The notes under the pieces are model-generated. The model did not search any database. It saw only the letters and a program-made list of their open reading frames with translations, and was not told the DNA's origin. The translations under genes and the position numbers were made by a program. From Nitrospirota bacterium (GTDB lineage Bacteria; Nitrospirota_A; Leptospirillia; Leptospirillales; Leptospirillaceae), in contig DAHWGX010000049.1 of NCBI GenBank assembly GCA_027335985.1, positions 1-50,272 of the forward strand: a DNA stretch of 50,272 nt, read 5' to 3'. Shown one piece after another: positions 16,391 to 24,500 of this stretch. Within the stretch, counting starts at the first letter, position 1; every line of letters starts with the position of its first letter.

Positions 16391-17509
16391 TCAGGACCCG
16401 GAAGAACCTTCTGGATGTTGCGGTCCCGAGACAAGGGTCAGGACGGGTTCAGCGGGAGATTCCGCAGTCGCAATGCCGGACTCCTCAAGGGAGTGGCTTT
16501 CCGGAATGGAGGACGTCACTGCGTCTGGGCTGGCTGCCGGGACCTCTTCCGCAGACGAAGACTCCTCTTGGGGAGATTTGGAAGGAATGTCGGGCATGAA
16601 ACCTTCCTGGATCCTCCGCCAAAGATTTTCGAGGGCCGCAAAGCCAGCGCCCCTTTTTGTTCCCCCCGACGCCTGCTCGAGCAGAATGCTTCTCAGAAAG
16701 ACCCCCATGACAAATCGGCGCTGATGGGACGGCCCGGATTCTTCCACCAGAAGGATTTCCGGAGTTCCTCCGAAATGCTGCTGGGCCCATTTCTGGATCA
16801 GGAGCTTGTAGTTCGGAGGGTTCTTCCCTCGTTCGCGGGTCTTTGGAAGGTCCTGCTCCGGAGAAGCCGCAGGTAGACGCCGGACCTCCCGTGGGGGGGA
16901 GGACTCGATGGCGCGAAGAATCTCCTGCAGCGGCTGGGCAAACCACGGGATCAGGATCTGGCGAGCGGTCTCCAGTCCATATTCGCAGTAAATGGCCGCG
17001 GCAAGCGATTCGAAGGTGTCGGCAAGAAGGGACTGGTTCTCCCGTTCTCCTGAAGAATGGCTCCCCTTGCCAAGAATCATGTAGGACCCGAGATCCATGC
17101 GTCGGGCGATCGATGCAAGGGTCTGGGTGCTCACGATTGTGGAAAAAACCTGCCCGACCTCCCCCTCCGTGGCCTGAGGCCACATGTTGAGGAGGTATTC
17201 GCTGACAATGAGCCCGACAACCCGGTCTCCGAGAAATTCAAGGCGCTCATAATTGGGAATGGGCTTTTTTCGACCCCGTTCATGAGAGGCTGAGCGATGG
17301 GTCAAGGCCTCTTCTATGCGGAGGCTTTCCTTGAATGGAAGGCCGAGCATCCGGATCAGAGTCTCCGCTGATTTTGGGGTGTTCCCCTGCCGGACCTCTC
17401 CCAACGGAACCTCCAATCTAGTTTTGTTCGTTCCCGGTGGTGCTGGATTAGCGGAATTGATCATCGAAAAAGAGCTCTCCCACCTCCGGATCCCGGGGAG
17501 AACAGCCAC
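16391..17509 (-). CDS. rnc: Ribonuclease III with long acidic C-terminal tail
   Basis: Double-strand-specific endoribonuclease for rRNA and mRNA processing. The catalytic domain carries the signature NYERLEFLGDRVVG, with acidic residues in ERLEFLGD and again in LLADTFESLAAAIY. The dsRNA-binding domain follows (NYKLLIQKWAQQHFGG to GTKRGAGFAALENLW). The protein is 372 aa, against about 220-260 usual, because of about 50 extra N-terminal residues and a tail of about 70 residues rich in Ser, Glu and Pro with no recognisable fold. Starts: GTG 17509 lies about 15 nt from the predicted transcription start; ATG 17464 has GGAGAG 9-10 nt upstream and gives 357 aa. I keep the longer form but am unsure. 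It ends at the bidirectional terminator. Confidence 0.92.
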   Translation of the reverse strand: MAVLPGIRRWESSFSMINSANPAPPGTNKTRLEVPLGEVRQGNTPKSAETLIRMLGLPFKESLRIEEALTHRSASHERGRKKPIPNYERLEFLGDRVVGLIVSEYLLNMWPQATEGEVGQVFSTIVSTQTLASIARRMDLGSYMILGKGSHSSGERENQSLLADTFESLAAAIYCEYGLETARQILIPWFAQPLQEILRAIESSPPREVRRLPAASPEQDLPKTRERGKNPPNYKLLIQKWAQQHFGGTPEILLVEESGPSHQRRFVMGVFLRSILLEQASGGTKRGAGFAALENLWRRIQEGFMPDIPSKSPQEESSSAEEVPAASPDAVTSSIPESHSLEESGIATAESPAEPVLTLVSGPQHPEGSSGS

Positions 17510-17530
17510 GTTCCAGAGGTGCAGGTTTTC

Positions 17531-17539
17531 ATCATAGCA
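17531..17539 (-). promoter_or_regulatory. Extended -10 promoter element of rnc
   Basis: On the minus strand the sequence reads TGCTATGAT, an extended -10 (TGn plus TATGAT, 5 of 6 matches). It is in an AT-rich stretch and no good -35 is present, as is usual for extended -10 promoters. The predicted start of transcription, near 17524, is just upstream of the rnc reading frame. Confidence 0.5.
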
Positions 17540-17717
17540 TATTTTTCAGGAGGGAATTGTGTTTGGGATCACGCGAAAGGAGGAGGGAGGGTCGTGGACA
17601 GGGTGATCCGAGCGCGGTGGGAACGGGAAGTCTCCTGCAGTTTCGGACCGATGTCGCCGTGAAAGGGCGGATTGCCCGTCCCGCTCGGGATCTCATAACG
17701 TGTCGGGTGTCTGGCCT

Positions 17718-18572
17718 TTACCCCGGCTGGCAGAAGAGACAGTGGTAAAGGGAACGGGCTTCGAGGGTCGTGCGCTGGACGGGAAGACCGCACCCGGTGC
17801 AGGGGAGTCCTTCGCGTCCATAGACCAGGTGGTGCCTCTGATAGCCTCCGGCCCGACCGTCCTCGCGGGAGAAGGAGTGGATGGTCGATCCGCCTTCCGT
17901 TATGGCTGCCTCGAGGACCGACTGCAGGGCGGCCCACAGGGCCAGGGTCTCGCTGGACGAAAGGGAGCGGCTCTCCCGGAAGGGGGACAGCCGCGCCGCA
18001 AAAAGGATCTCGGCCATGTAGATGTTGCCGACTCCAGCCAACAGGCGCTGATCCATGAGTGCCCCCCGGAGGGGCCGGGAGGTTGAGGAGAGGAGGGTCC
18101 CAAGGTCGTCCGGGCTGATGGCGAGAGCATCCGGCCCGACTTGGGACAGCAGGTGGGCCGTTCGGGGGTCCCCTGCAAATTCGATCCGCCCGAACCGCCG
18201 GGGATCGACCCAGACGAGTCTTGATCTCCTGTCGGAAAATCGGATCTCGAGGTGGCTGTGTGGAGGGTTTGTGCGGGAGTCGATGCGTCTCCAACTCCCC
18301 GACATCCCGAAGCGGGACAGAAGGAAAAGGGTTCCCCGGTCGGCTGCACTCTCTCCCGCCGGGAGGTTGGTCCCGGGGCGGGAAAATCCCATGATCAGGG
18401 TTTTTCCGTGACGACCGATTCCGGCTCCGACCCATCCGGAGCCGGGGAGATCCTGGGGGGGGGCTCCCACCCTGATCCTTTTTTCATGAATTCTTATTCC
18501 GGCGACGGGGGCTCCGGTAAAAAAAATCTCGAGATCCCTTTTCGAGGTTTCGACTTCGGGAAGTTCCGGCAT
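17718..18572 (-). CDS. mutM: Formamidopyrimidine-DNA glycosylase
   Basis: Base-excision repair glycosylase/AP lyase that removes 8-oxoguanine and formamidopyrimidines, useful in an aerobic, iron-rich habitat. The N-terminus MPELPEVE supplies the catalytic Pro and Glu after Met removal. The helix-two-turn-helix region contains DQRLLAGVGNIYMAEILF (about residues 173-190). The C-terminal zinc finger is intact: C258, C261, C278 and C281 in PCTGCG and YHCLFC. At 284 aa it is of normal length (about 270-290). It lies 27 bp downstream of the YeiH-type transporter gene. The 208 bp between its stop and rnc hold only the rnc promoter region. Confidence 0.95.
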   Translation of the reverse strand: MPELPEVETSKRDLEIFFTGAPVAGIRIHEKRIRVGAPPQDLPGSGWVGAGIGRHGKTLIMGFSRPGTNLPAGESAADRGTLFLLSRFGMSGSWRRIDSRTNPPHSHLEIRFSDRRSRLVWVDPRRFGRIEFAGDPRTAHLLSQVGPDALAISPDDLGTLLSSTSRPLRGALMDQRLLAGVGNIYMAEILFAARLSPFRESRSLSSSETLALWAALQSVLEAAITEGGSTIHSFSREDGRAGGYQRHHLVYGREGLPCTGCGLPVQRTTLEARSLYHCLFCQPG

Positions 18573-18599
18573 GGAGGGAGAGTCCTTTCTTTAGATCGA

Positions 18600-19646
18600 T
18601 CATACCCCAGCCGATCCATGATGGCCATAGAGAAGGACCGACAGGGCCAGACCCACCCCGCTCACGAAAATCCACAACAGAAATCCGAGGCCGACGGGCT
18701 TCCAGCCGAAACGGACCAGACGGGAGAGATGGGTTTCGAGTCCCATTCCCACCATGGCGACCGCGAGGATTCCGGCGTCGATTTTCTGCAGAATAGATAG
18801 AAAGTGGGGGGGGATCGCGATCAGGAAGTTCAGAAGGACCACTCCGGCAAATGCGGCCACGAACCAGGGGAAATGCCGCGCATGATCCCCGTGGCCCCTT
18901 TCGCCTTGTCGAGACCTGAGGAGAATCATGGCTTCCAGCAGGAGGACGACCGGAAGGAGGAGGGCGACCCGTGTCAGCTTGAGAACTGTTCCGGTCCGAA
19001 GGGATTCGTGGGAGTAGGGGAGTGTCGCTCCGATCACCTGTCCGACCTCGTGAATGGAAGAGCCGGCCCAGGCTCCGTAGACGGAGTTTGGCAAATGGAT
19101 GAGGCGGTTGGCCAGAGGAAAGAGAAACATGGAGAGCGTTCCGAAAATGGTGACGGTTGCCACCGAAAAGGCGACCTCCTCGTCCCGGCCCCGGATGACG
19201 GAGTTGGCCGCGACGATGGCCGAAGCCCCGCAGATCGCGGTTCCCGTTCCGAGGAGGAGGGAGAGGCTGTCCGGAAGCCCCTTGCGTCGACCGAGCCAGA
19301 CCGCAGCCCCATAGACGAATGAGATGACCAGAAGGTCGAGGAGAAGCCCCCGAAGTCCGACGGAGAGAATCTCGCGGGCGGAAAAGTCGAATCCCAGGCC
19401 GATGACCCCAAGGCGCAGAAGCCGGCGGAAGGAGAAGTGGATCCCGGGTTCGAAGCGGCCATGGACGGGAAAGAGGTTTCGGACGAGGACCCCCAGAAGG
19501 ATTGCCAGGAGAATGGGGCCCACAAGCATGCTTCCGGTGAGGTGCCGGGACAGGAGACTTCCGCCGTAGGCCAGAATGGCCAGAGCGACGGAGAGAAGGA
19601 TGCCAGGTAGAAGAGGGAGGATGCGGGATGAGGGATTGTTCTCCAT
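18600..19646 (-). CDS. yeiH: YeiH / UPF0324 family putative anion exporter
   Basis: A 348-aa integral membrane protein with about 10 hydrophobic helices. Family features: IGLGFDFSAREIL, LLGTGTAICGASAIVAA (about residues 133-149) with the conserved cysteine, and GSSIHEVGQVIGA (about 194-206). The family is annotated as putative sulfate or sulfonate exporters; substrate evidence is thin, and export of sulfate or other anions in an acidic sulfate-rich habitat is an inference. The start at 19646 precedes the mutM gene in the same direction, and the gene is divergent from amgK. Confidence 0.9.
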   Translation of the reverse strand: MENNPSSRILPLLPGILLSVALAILAYGGSLLSRHLTGSMLVGPILLAILLGVLVRNLFPVHGRFEPGIHFSFRRLLRLGVIGLGFDFSAREILSVGLRGLLLDLLVISFVYGAAVWLGRRKGLPDSLSLLLGTGTAICGASAIVAANSVIRGRDEEVAFSVATVTIFGTLSMFLFPLANRLIHLPNSVYGAWAGSSIHEVGQVIGATLPYSHESLRTGTVLKLTRVALLLPVVLLLEAMILLRSRQGERGHGDHARHFPWFVAAFAGVVLLNFLIAIPPHFLSILQKIDAGILAVAMVGMGLETHLSRLVRFGWKPVGLGFLLWIFVSGVGLALSVLLYGHHGSAGV

Positions 19647-19770
19647 GCGGAATCCTTCGGAAAGGGATTGGGTGTTGGAACCCGGAGCGTGGCCATGTAC
19701 GATACCTATTGTAACGGGTCGGGAACGGGAACGGCATTGACATTTCTAATCAAACAGAAAAGGAATGCGA

Positions 19771-20835
19771 ATGGACGGGGACTGGAAGGGCTTCGTCGGC
19801 GAATGGATGGGCAAGTCCGGGAAGCCGGGGGGCTTTGATCGGGAAGCTCTGGCGGGAGACGCCTCCAACCGGAGGTATTTTCGTGTCCGGTTTTCGGAAG
19901 GATCCCTGCCTCCGGCAATTCTCATGCAGAAAAACGCGGGAGAGGGTTTCAAAAAATCCGAGGAGGCCGTATCCGGTGGAGCCACCGGCCCCCCGGGAGA
20001 CCCCTTCATTCTGATCGCCCGGTTTCTTTTGTCGCGGGGGATTCCCGTCCCGGCCCTCTATCATGTTCGTGAAAGCGGGGAGCTCATTCTCCAGGAGGAT
20101 CTGGGGGACCACACCCTTGCCGGGCGCCTTTCCCGGAACCCGGAGGAGACGGAGGCCCTGACGGAAAAGGTCCTCTCCCTCCTGGTCGCCCTCCAGAAGA
20201 TTTCCTGGGAGGAAGATCTTTCCTGGCTTTCCGGGCGGAGATTCAGCCGGGATCTGATTCGCTGGGAGTTCGAGCACTTCGTCGAATATGGTCTTGCCGG
20301 AGCGCCCGAAGCCGCCCTCTCCCGGATCCGGGAGGCCTTCGACCAGGAGTCGGACCTTCTCGCGCAGGAGACCTCTCCGGTTCTCGTCCACAGGGACTAC
20401 CACTCCCGGAACATCATGGTCCGGGAGGACGGGAGCCTCGGCCTCATCGATTTCCAGGATCTTCTTCTGGGATCGCCCTTTTACGACCTGGCCTCCTTCC
20501 TGTTCGACGCCTACCGCTCCCTTCCCATGGAGGAGGTCCGACGATGGCTCGTCCGCTATCGCGAACAGGCGGTCGAAGCGCGGGTCCTTCCGGCCACACT
20601 CTCTCCGGACCTGGCCGCGGCCTCCCTGTTCCGGCACGCATTTCAGCGCAACCTCAAAGCCTGCGGGCGTTTTTTCTATATCGCCGATGTCAAGGGAAAT
20701 CCGTCCTTCCTCCGGTCGGTTTCCGGCACGCACCGGAATCTCGAGCGGCTCGCCAGCGCCCTTCCCGACCTCGCTCCGGTCTACGGAGAAATCCGTCCCT
20801 TTCTCCGGATGCCATCCGGGGAGCAGGAGGTGTGA
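19771..20835 (+). CDS. amgK: MurNAc/GlcNAc anomeric kinase (AmgK-like phosphotransferase)
   Basis: An aminoglycoside-phosphotransferase-fold kinase of 354 aa. Brenner-type motif LVHRDYHSRNIMV (about residues 209-221) with the catalytic Asp, and the metal-binding LIDFQD (about 229-234). In Pseudomonas, AmgK phosphorylates the anomeric carbon of MurNAc to MurNAc-1-P in a recycling route that bypasses de novo UDP-MurNAc synthesis and gives fosfomycin tolerance. The assignment rests on the next gene being MurU-like (4-bp GTGA overlap) and on anmK adjacent. I use ATG 19771 (AAAGGA 6-8 nt upstream); ATG 19765 would add two residues. The 124-bp divergent space before it holds no convincing promoter. 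Confidence 0.85.
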   Translation: MDGDWKGFVGEWMGKSGKPGGFDREALAGDASNRRYFRVRFSEGSLPPAILMQKNAGEGFKKSEEAVSGGATGPPGDPFILIARFLLSRGIPVPALYHVRESGELILQEDLGDHTLAGRLSRNPEETEALTEKVLSLLVALQKISWEEDLSWLSGRRFSRDLIRWEFEHFVEYGLAGAPEAALSRIREAFDQESDLLAQETSPVLVHRDYHSRNIMVREDGSLGLIDFQDLLLGSPFYDLASFLFDAYRSLPMEEVRRWLVRYREQAVEARVLPATLSPDLAAASLFRHAFQRNLKACGRFFYIADVKGNPSFLRSVSGTHRNLERLASALPDLAPVYGEIRPFLRMPSGEQEV

Positions 20836-21566
20836 AGATCTGTGGATTTGTCCTGGCCGCGGGGCTTGGGACGCGGATTCGCGCCCTTTTCCCCGATCTT
20901 CCGAAACCCCTGATCCCCGTGGCCGGTCGTCCTGCCATATCCTGGCCGCTGTCTTTTCTGGAGGGGTGCGGAGCGTCACGGGTCATCGTCAATACCCATT
21001 ACCGGAGGGAGATGATGCGGACGGCTCTGCCCGGTCTCGTTCCCGGGGGGATGGAGCTGGTCCTCTCCGAAGAGGAGACGATCCTTGGAACCGGCGGTGG
21101 GATCCTGAACGCCCGGAAGTGGTTTCGGGAGTTCGACTGGCTGGTGGTGGTCAATGCGGACATCCTGACCGATCTCAGGCCGGGACGGTTCCTCCATCGG
21201 GCGATCGCGGACCGCTCCGATATCCACCTGGTGCTTTCCCCCCGGGGCCCCGAAACCGAAAGGGGACGAATCGGCCGGGAGCCTGGGGGAGGTCTCTGGC
21301 TCACGGGGGACGAGCGGCTTGCCGGAACCCGGTCCGGTGTCTTTCTCGGGATCCATTTCATCCGCCCTTCTGTTTTCGAGGGGTTCGGCCTCGAAGGGGC
21401 TCCCTCGATCATCGATCTCTATCGTCGGATGCGGAGAGGGGGGAGGCGGATCCGGGGAAGCTTCACCCGCGCGTTCTGGGTCGATCTGGGAACGGAAGAT
21501 GGATATCGGCGCGCTCTCGAACATTTTGGATCCGGTCGGAAGAGAGACCGGAGGGAGGAGGGGTAA
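20832..21566 (+). CDS. murU: MurNAc-1-phosphate uridylyltransferase-like nucleotidyltransferase
   Basis: A 244-aa nucleotidyltransferase that would make UDP-MurNAc from MurNAc-1-P and UTP. The N-terminus carries the NTP-binding signature FVLAAGLGTRIRALFPDLPK, followed by PLIPVAGRP; GTGGGILNA (residues about 84-92), VVNADIL (103-109) and WVDLGTEDGY near the C-terminus are family segments. The start is GTG 20832, inside the stop of amgK (overlap GTGA), preceded by GCAGGAGGT, so it is translationally coupled. Generic names are glucose-1-phosphate thymidylyl/uridylyltransferase family. Its last 104 bp overlap the 3' coding end of anmK on the other strand. Confidence 0.85.
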   Translation: MKICGFVLAAGLGTRIRALFPDLPKPLIPVAGRPAISWPLSFLEGCGASRVIVNTHYRREMMRTALPGLVPGGMELVLSEEETILGTGGGILNARKWFREFDWLVVVNADILTDLRPGRFLHRAIADRSDIHLVLSPRGPETERGRIGREPGGGLWLTGDERLAGTRSGVFLGIHFIRPSVFEGFGLEGAPSIIDLYRRMRRGGRRIRGSFTRAFWVDLGTEDGYRRALEHFGSGRKRDRREEG

Positions 21567-22746
21567 TCTGCCCGAGGACCGCCTCTTCCCGGGCTCCGGT
21601 CACGCTCTTGATCGCGCCGGGACAGCCCGAAAGGGTCAGAAGGGCAAGATAGGCGAAAGCCGCCGATTCGATCGACTGGGAGGGAAGGCCGAATTCGCCC
21701 GATTCCTGGACCGGAATCCCTGTCAGGACTTCGATCCGCTCCATCAGGAAGCGGTTCCGGACCCCTCCCCCGCCCGCAACGATGAGCCGCGGGGGGGAGG
21801 CCAGAAATCGAAGGCTTTTCCGGATCCCTTCCGCGGTCAGTTCGGTCAGGGTGGCCAGCAGATCGTCGATCCGGCCATGCGGATCGAGCCCGATGGATCG
21901 GAGGAAACTCAGGATCTCCTCCAGCCGGGCCTCGCCCCACTCCTCGCGACCCGTCGATTTGGGGGGGAACCTGAAAAAATAGGGGTCGGCAAGAAGGATC
22001 TCCAGTAGAGGCCGGAGGACCGTCCCACGCCGGGCCCGTTCTCCGTTTTTGTCGATCGCCTCCCGTCCGTCGGTCAGGGCGAGGATGGCGAGGTCGAGAA
22101 GCATGTTGCCGGGTCCGGTGTCGAAGGCCGTGACCGGAATGCCGCTCCCGGAGGCGGGAAGGAAGGTGATGTTGGCGATTCCTCCGATGTTCAGGAAGGC
22201 CCGGTGCTCTCCGGCAGTGAAGACGGCCCGGTGGAGAACAGGCGCGAGGGGCGCCCCGCATCCTCCGGCGGCCAGATCCGCTCCCCGGAACTGGGAGACG
22301 ACCGGAGCGCCGAAGGCACGGGCCAGGGGAAATGGGTCGGCAAGCTGGTAGGAGACCCCCCCCACCTCGGGGGCATCGGAAAGAAAGCTCAGCCGGTGGG
22401 CGATCGGATGATGCCGGAGGGTGACTCCATGGGTTCCGACGGCGCATAGGAGGTCGGAGGGGAGTCCGGCTTTTTCGAGAAGGATTTCTCCGAGCCGGAC
22501 TTCCTTCCGTGAGAGAAGGTTGGCCATGTCCGGCATGAAACGGGAGGGGTCCTCCAGACGATCGCGGCCTGAAATCCAGTCTTTCATATCCTGTCTGAAG
22601 GCTGGTTCGAAGGGGGATTCTTCGAAAGCCAGCAGTCGGATCGTCCCCTTTTCAACGGAAATCAGAGAACCGTCAATTCCATCGAGAGAGGTCCCGCACA
22701 TGAAACCCAATGCAAGAAGTGGCGGCCTTCCGGATCTGTCGTCCAT
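21463..22746 (-). CDS. anmK: Anhydro-N-acetylmuramic acid kinase
   Basis: Opens the 1,6-anhydro ring of anhMurNAc and phosphorylates it to MurNAc-6-P, a step in cell-wall turnover recycling. At 427 aa it is longer than the usual ~370 aa. Family motifs: GFMCGTSLDGIDG (about residues 14-26), VGTHGVTLRHHP, FLNIGGIANITFLP, FDTGPGNMLLD and VAGGGGVRNRFLMERI. The family normally ends near VTGAREEAVLGQI; here about 35 extra residues follow, encoded where the gene overlaps murU. The start ATG 22746 has AGGAGAAAC just upstream. A longer frame to 22908 lies antisense to ysxC and is rejected. Confidence 0.93.
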   Translation of the reverse strand: MDDRSGRPPLLALGFMCGTSLDGIDGSLISVEKGTIRLLAFEESPFEPAFRQDMKDWISGRDRLEDPSRFMPDMANLLSRKEVRLGEILLEKAGLPSDLLCAVGTHGVTLRHHPIAHRLSFLSDAPEVGGVSYQLADPFPLARAFGAPVVSQFRGADLAAGGCGAPLAPVLHRAVFTAGEHRAFLNIGGIANITFLPASGSGIPVTAFDTGPGNMLLDLAILALTDGREAIDKNGERARRGTVLRPLLEILLADPYFFRFPPKSTGREEWGEARLEEILSFLRSIGLDPHGRIDDLLATLTELTAEGIRKSLRFLASPPRLIVAGGGGVRNRFLMERIEVLTGIPVQESGEFGLPSQSIESAAFAYLALLTLSGCPGAIKSVTGAREEAVLGQITPPPSGLSSDRIQNVRERADIHLPFPDRPRTRG

Positions 22747-23374
22747 GTTTCTCCTGTCGGTTGCCCGGCCTTCCCAGATGCCTCCCCCCGGATGGCCCGG
22801 GATCATCGGACTGGCGGGACGTTCGAATGTCGGGAAGTCTTCCCTCATCAACCGTCTTGCGGGGGCCCACCGTCTCGCCCGGACGGGAAAGCGTCCGGGG
22901 GCCACCACCTATCCCAACCTTTACCGTATCCAGTCGGGAGGGTACTTTCTCGATTTTCCCGGTTATGGATATATGAACCGGAGCCAGGGGACGCGGCAAA
23001 CCTCCCAGGATGTCTCGACCGCCCTGGTGGAGTCCCGTGAGGACCTGTCGGCGATCCTTCTTTGCATCGATATCCGGCGGGACCTCCTTCCGGCTGACCA
23101 GGAGGCGGCGCGATGGTTTCTCTCACGCAATCTTCCAGTCGCCCTGGTTCTGACGAAGCTCGACACCCTGTCGGGAAATGGCCGGACGGGGCCCATCAGG
23201 AGTTGGCGACGCTGGATCGAGGAGGAGGATGCAGACGGGATTCTGGGGCTGTTTCCCGTCAGCGCCCGAAGCGGAGAAGGCATTCCGGCGGTAGCCGAGC
23301 TTGTAGGGAGACTTCTTTCGGGATTCGAGGAGCCCGGAGTGGAGGCTATCGGGGAAGGATGTCCCCCGGGGTGA
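22700..23374 (+). CDS. ysxC: Ribosome biogenesis GTPase (YsxC/EngB/YihA family)
   Basis: Small essential-type GTPase needed for 50S ribosome assembly. G1 is GRSNVGKSSLIN, the G2 region has TYPNLYRI, G3 is DFPGYGYMNR (the family's DxPGYG), G4 is TKLD and G5 is SARSGEG. Start: ATG 22700 has GAGAGAGG 8 nt upstream and gives 224 aa; ATG 22745 (MFLLSVARP) gives 209 aa and matches the family core but has no Shine-Dalgarno. With 22700 the 5' end overlaps anmK by 47 bp; with 22745 the two start codons share the bases of one CATG. The 3' end overlaps the convergent surA by 29 bp. Confidence 0.93.
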   Translation: MKPNARSGGLPDLSSMFLLSVARPSQMPPPGWPGIIGLAGRSNVGKSSLINRLAGAHRLARTGKRPGATTYPNLYRIQSGGYFLDFPGYGYMNRSQGTRQTSQDVSTALVESREDLSAILLCIDIRRDLLPADQEAARWFLSRNLPVALVLTKLDTLSGNGRTGPIRSWRRWIEEEDADGILGLFPVSARSGEGIPAVAELVGRLLSGFEEPGVEAIGEGCPPG

Positions 23375-24413
23375 CCCCGGTTCCGTTGTTCCGTTTCGCA
23401 TAGATGGCGACATAAGAGTGAGCCCGGAGTTTCTCGAGCCAGAGCCGTATCCGTTTTTCCGTCGTTTTTTTTGTCAGTTTGTTCAGGATGGTCTGCTTGA
23501 TGTCGTCGAACTTCTGGTAGGGTTGGTTTTCCCGCTTCAGAACCTTGATGATATAGAATCCCCGCGAGGTCTTTATCAGTCCGCTGGCTTTGCCGACAGG
23601 CAGGGAAAAGGCTGGACCGATGAGCTCGGGAAGAAGTTGATCCTTGGTCAAATCCCCCAGCAGTCCTCCCGACTCGGCGTTGGGGCCCTGGGATTCGGAG
23701 CCTGCGAGCATCTCAAAGTCGTCGCCGCGTCCGATCTGGTTGAGGATATGCTGGCCTTTTTTCTCGATTTCGGCCAGCTGGGCAGGCGTCGCTCCGTCCG
23801 GGATGGAGAGGAAGATGTCGGCCAGGGAGACGTGGGAGGGGAGCCTGTAGTCGTTGCGGTGCTTGAGAAAGTAATCCCGGACCTCTTCCGGGCTGATGAC
23901 GACGGTCGACCGGACTTCCTGGTTGACGAGTTTCAGCACGATCAGCTGTTTCTTGAGCTTGTGCCGGTATTGGCGGAAGGTCAGACCCTGGGAGGCAAGG
24001 GCGTTTTCGAGCTGCCATTTGGCCGAGATATTGTTTTTTTGCATGATGTCGTTGATGGCACGATCCACTTCGTCGTCGGTGACGGAAAGCCCCATCCGGT
24101 CGGCCTCCTCAAGCTCGAGCCTCTCGTTGATCTTTTTCATCATGACATTGTATTCGAGGGAGGAGATCAGCTGGCGGTAGGCTTTTCCCTGATAGGCGGC
24201 GTGGAGCTTTTCGAAGGTGGGCTTGAGCTCCCTGTCGATCTCGCTCTTCGTGATCGGGTGATGGTTGACGACAGCCATGACGCTGTCTATCAGGATCCCG
24301 TCAGCCGCAGAGGCCTCTGTCACTCCGGGTACCGAAAGAAGGAGTAGGGAAAGAGTGAAGGGCAGGAGGCTGCCTCGGAAGAATCGGTCAGGAATCGGGC
24401 GGATCTGGGCCAA
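23346..24413 (-). CDS. surA: Periplasmic chaperone / peptidyl-prolyl isomerase (SurA-like)
   Basis: A 355-aa exported foldase for outer-membrane proteins. Residues 1-37 form a Sec signal peptide (hydrophobic core, cleavage near EASAADG). The SurA N-domain follows (DSVMAVVNHHPITKSEID, about residues 43-60), then one parvulin domain (about 195-310, with VSLADIFLSI, ESGGLLGDL and RGFYIIKVL). E. coli SurA has two parvulin domains; one is common in other phyla. The start codon is TTG 24413 with GAGGA 6 nt upstream. It is the last gene of the hemL-mfd-foldase run and overlaps ysxC by 29 bp. Confidence 0.9.
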   Translation of the reverse strand: MAQIRPIPDRFFRGSLLPFTLSLLLLSVPGVTEASAADGILIDSVMAVVNHHPITKSEIDRELKPTFEKLHAAYQGKAYRQLISSLEYNVMMKKINERLELEEADRMGLSVTDDEVDRAINDIMQKNNISAKWQLENALASQGLTFRQYRHKLKKQLIVLKLVNQEVRSTVVISPEEVRDYFLKHRNDYRLPSHVSLADIFLSIPDGATPAQLAEIEKKGQHILNQIGRGDDFEMLAGSESQGPNAESGGLLGDLTKDQLLPELIGPAFSLPVGKASGLIKTSRGFYIIKVLKRENQPYQKFDDIKQTILNKLTKKTTEKRIRLWLEKLRAHSYVAIYAKRNNGTGVTPGDILPR

Positions 24414-24454
24414 GGGAATCCTCGAAAAAAAACGTTCAGGAATTTGTCATTTTT

Positions 24455-24495
24455 CAATCATACATGATTGTCGGGGACATTCCTACGGGGAATGT
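24455..24495. promoter_or_regulatory. Two short hairpins between foldase genes
   Basis: ACATTCC-TACGG-GGAATGT (24477-24495) and CAATCA-TACA-TGATTG (24455-24470) are perfect inverted repeats in the 87-bp gap between two minus-strand foldase genes. Neither is followed by a T-run on the minus strand, so they are not standard terminators. The first may be an mRNA-stabilising or weak terminating hairpin behind the lipoprotein gene; the second could be an operator. Confidence 0.35.
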
Positions 24496-24500
24496 TGAGA

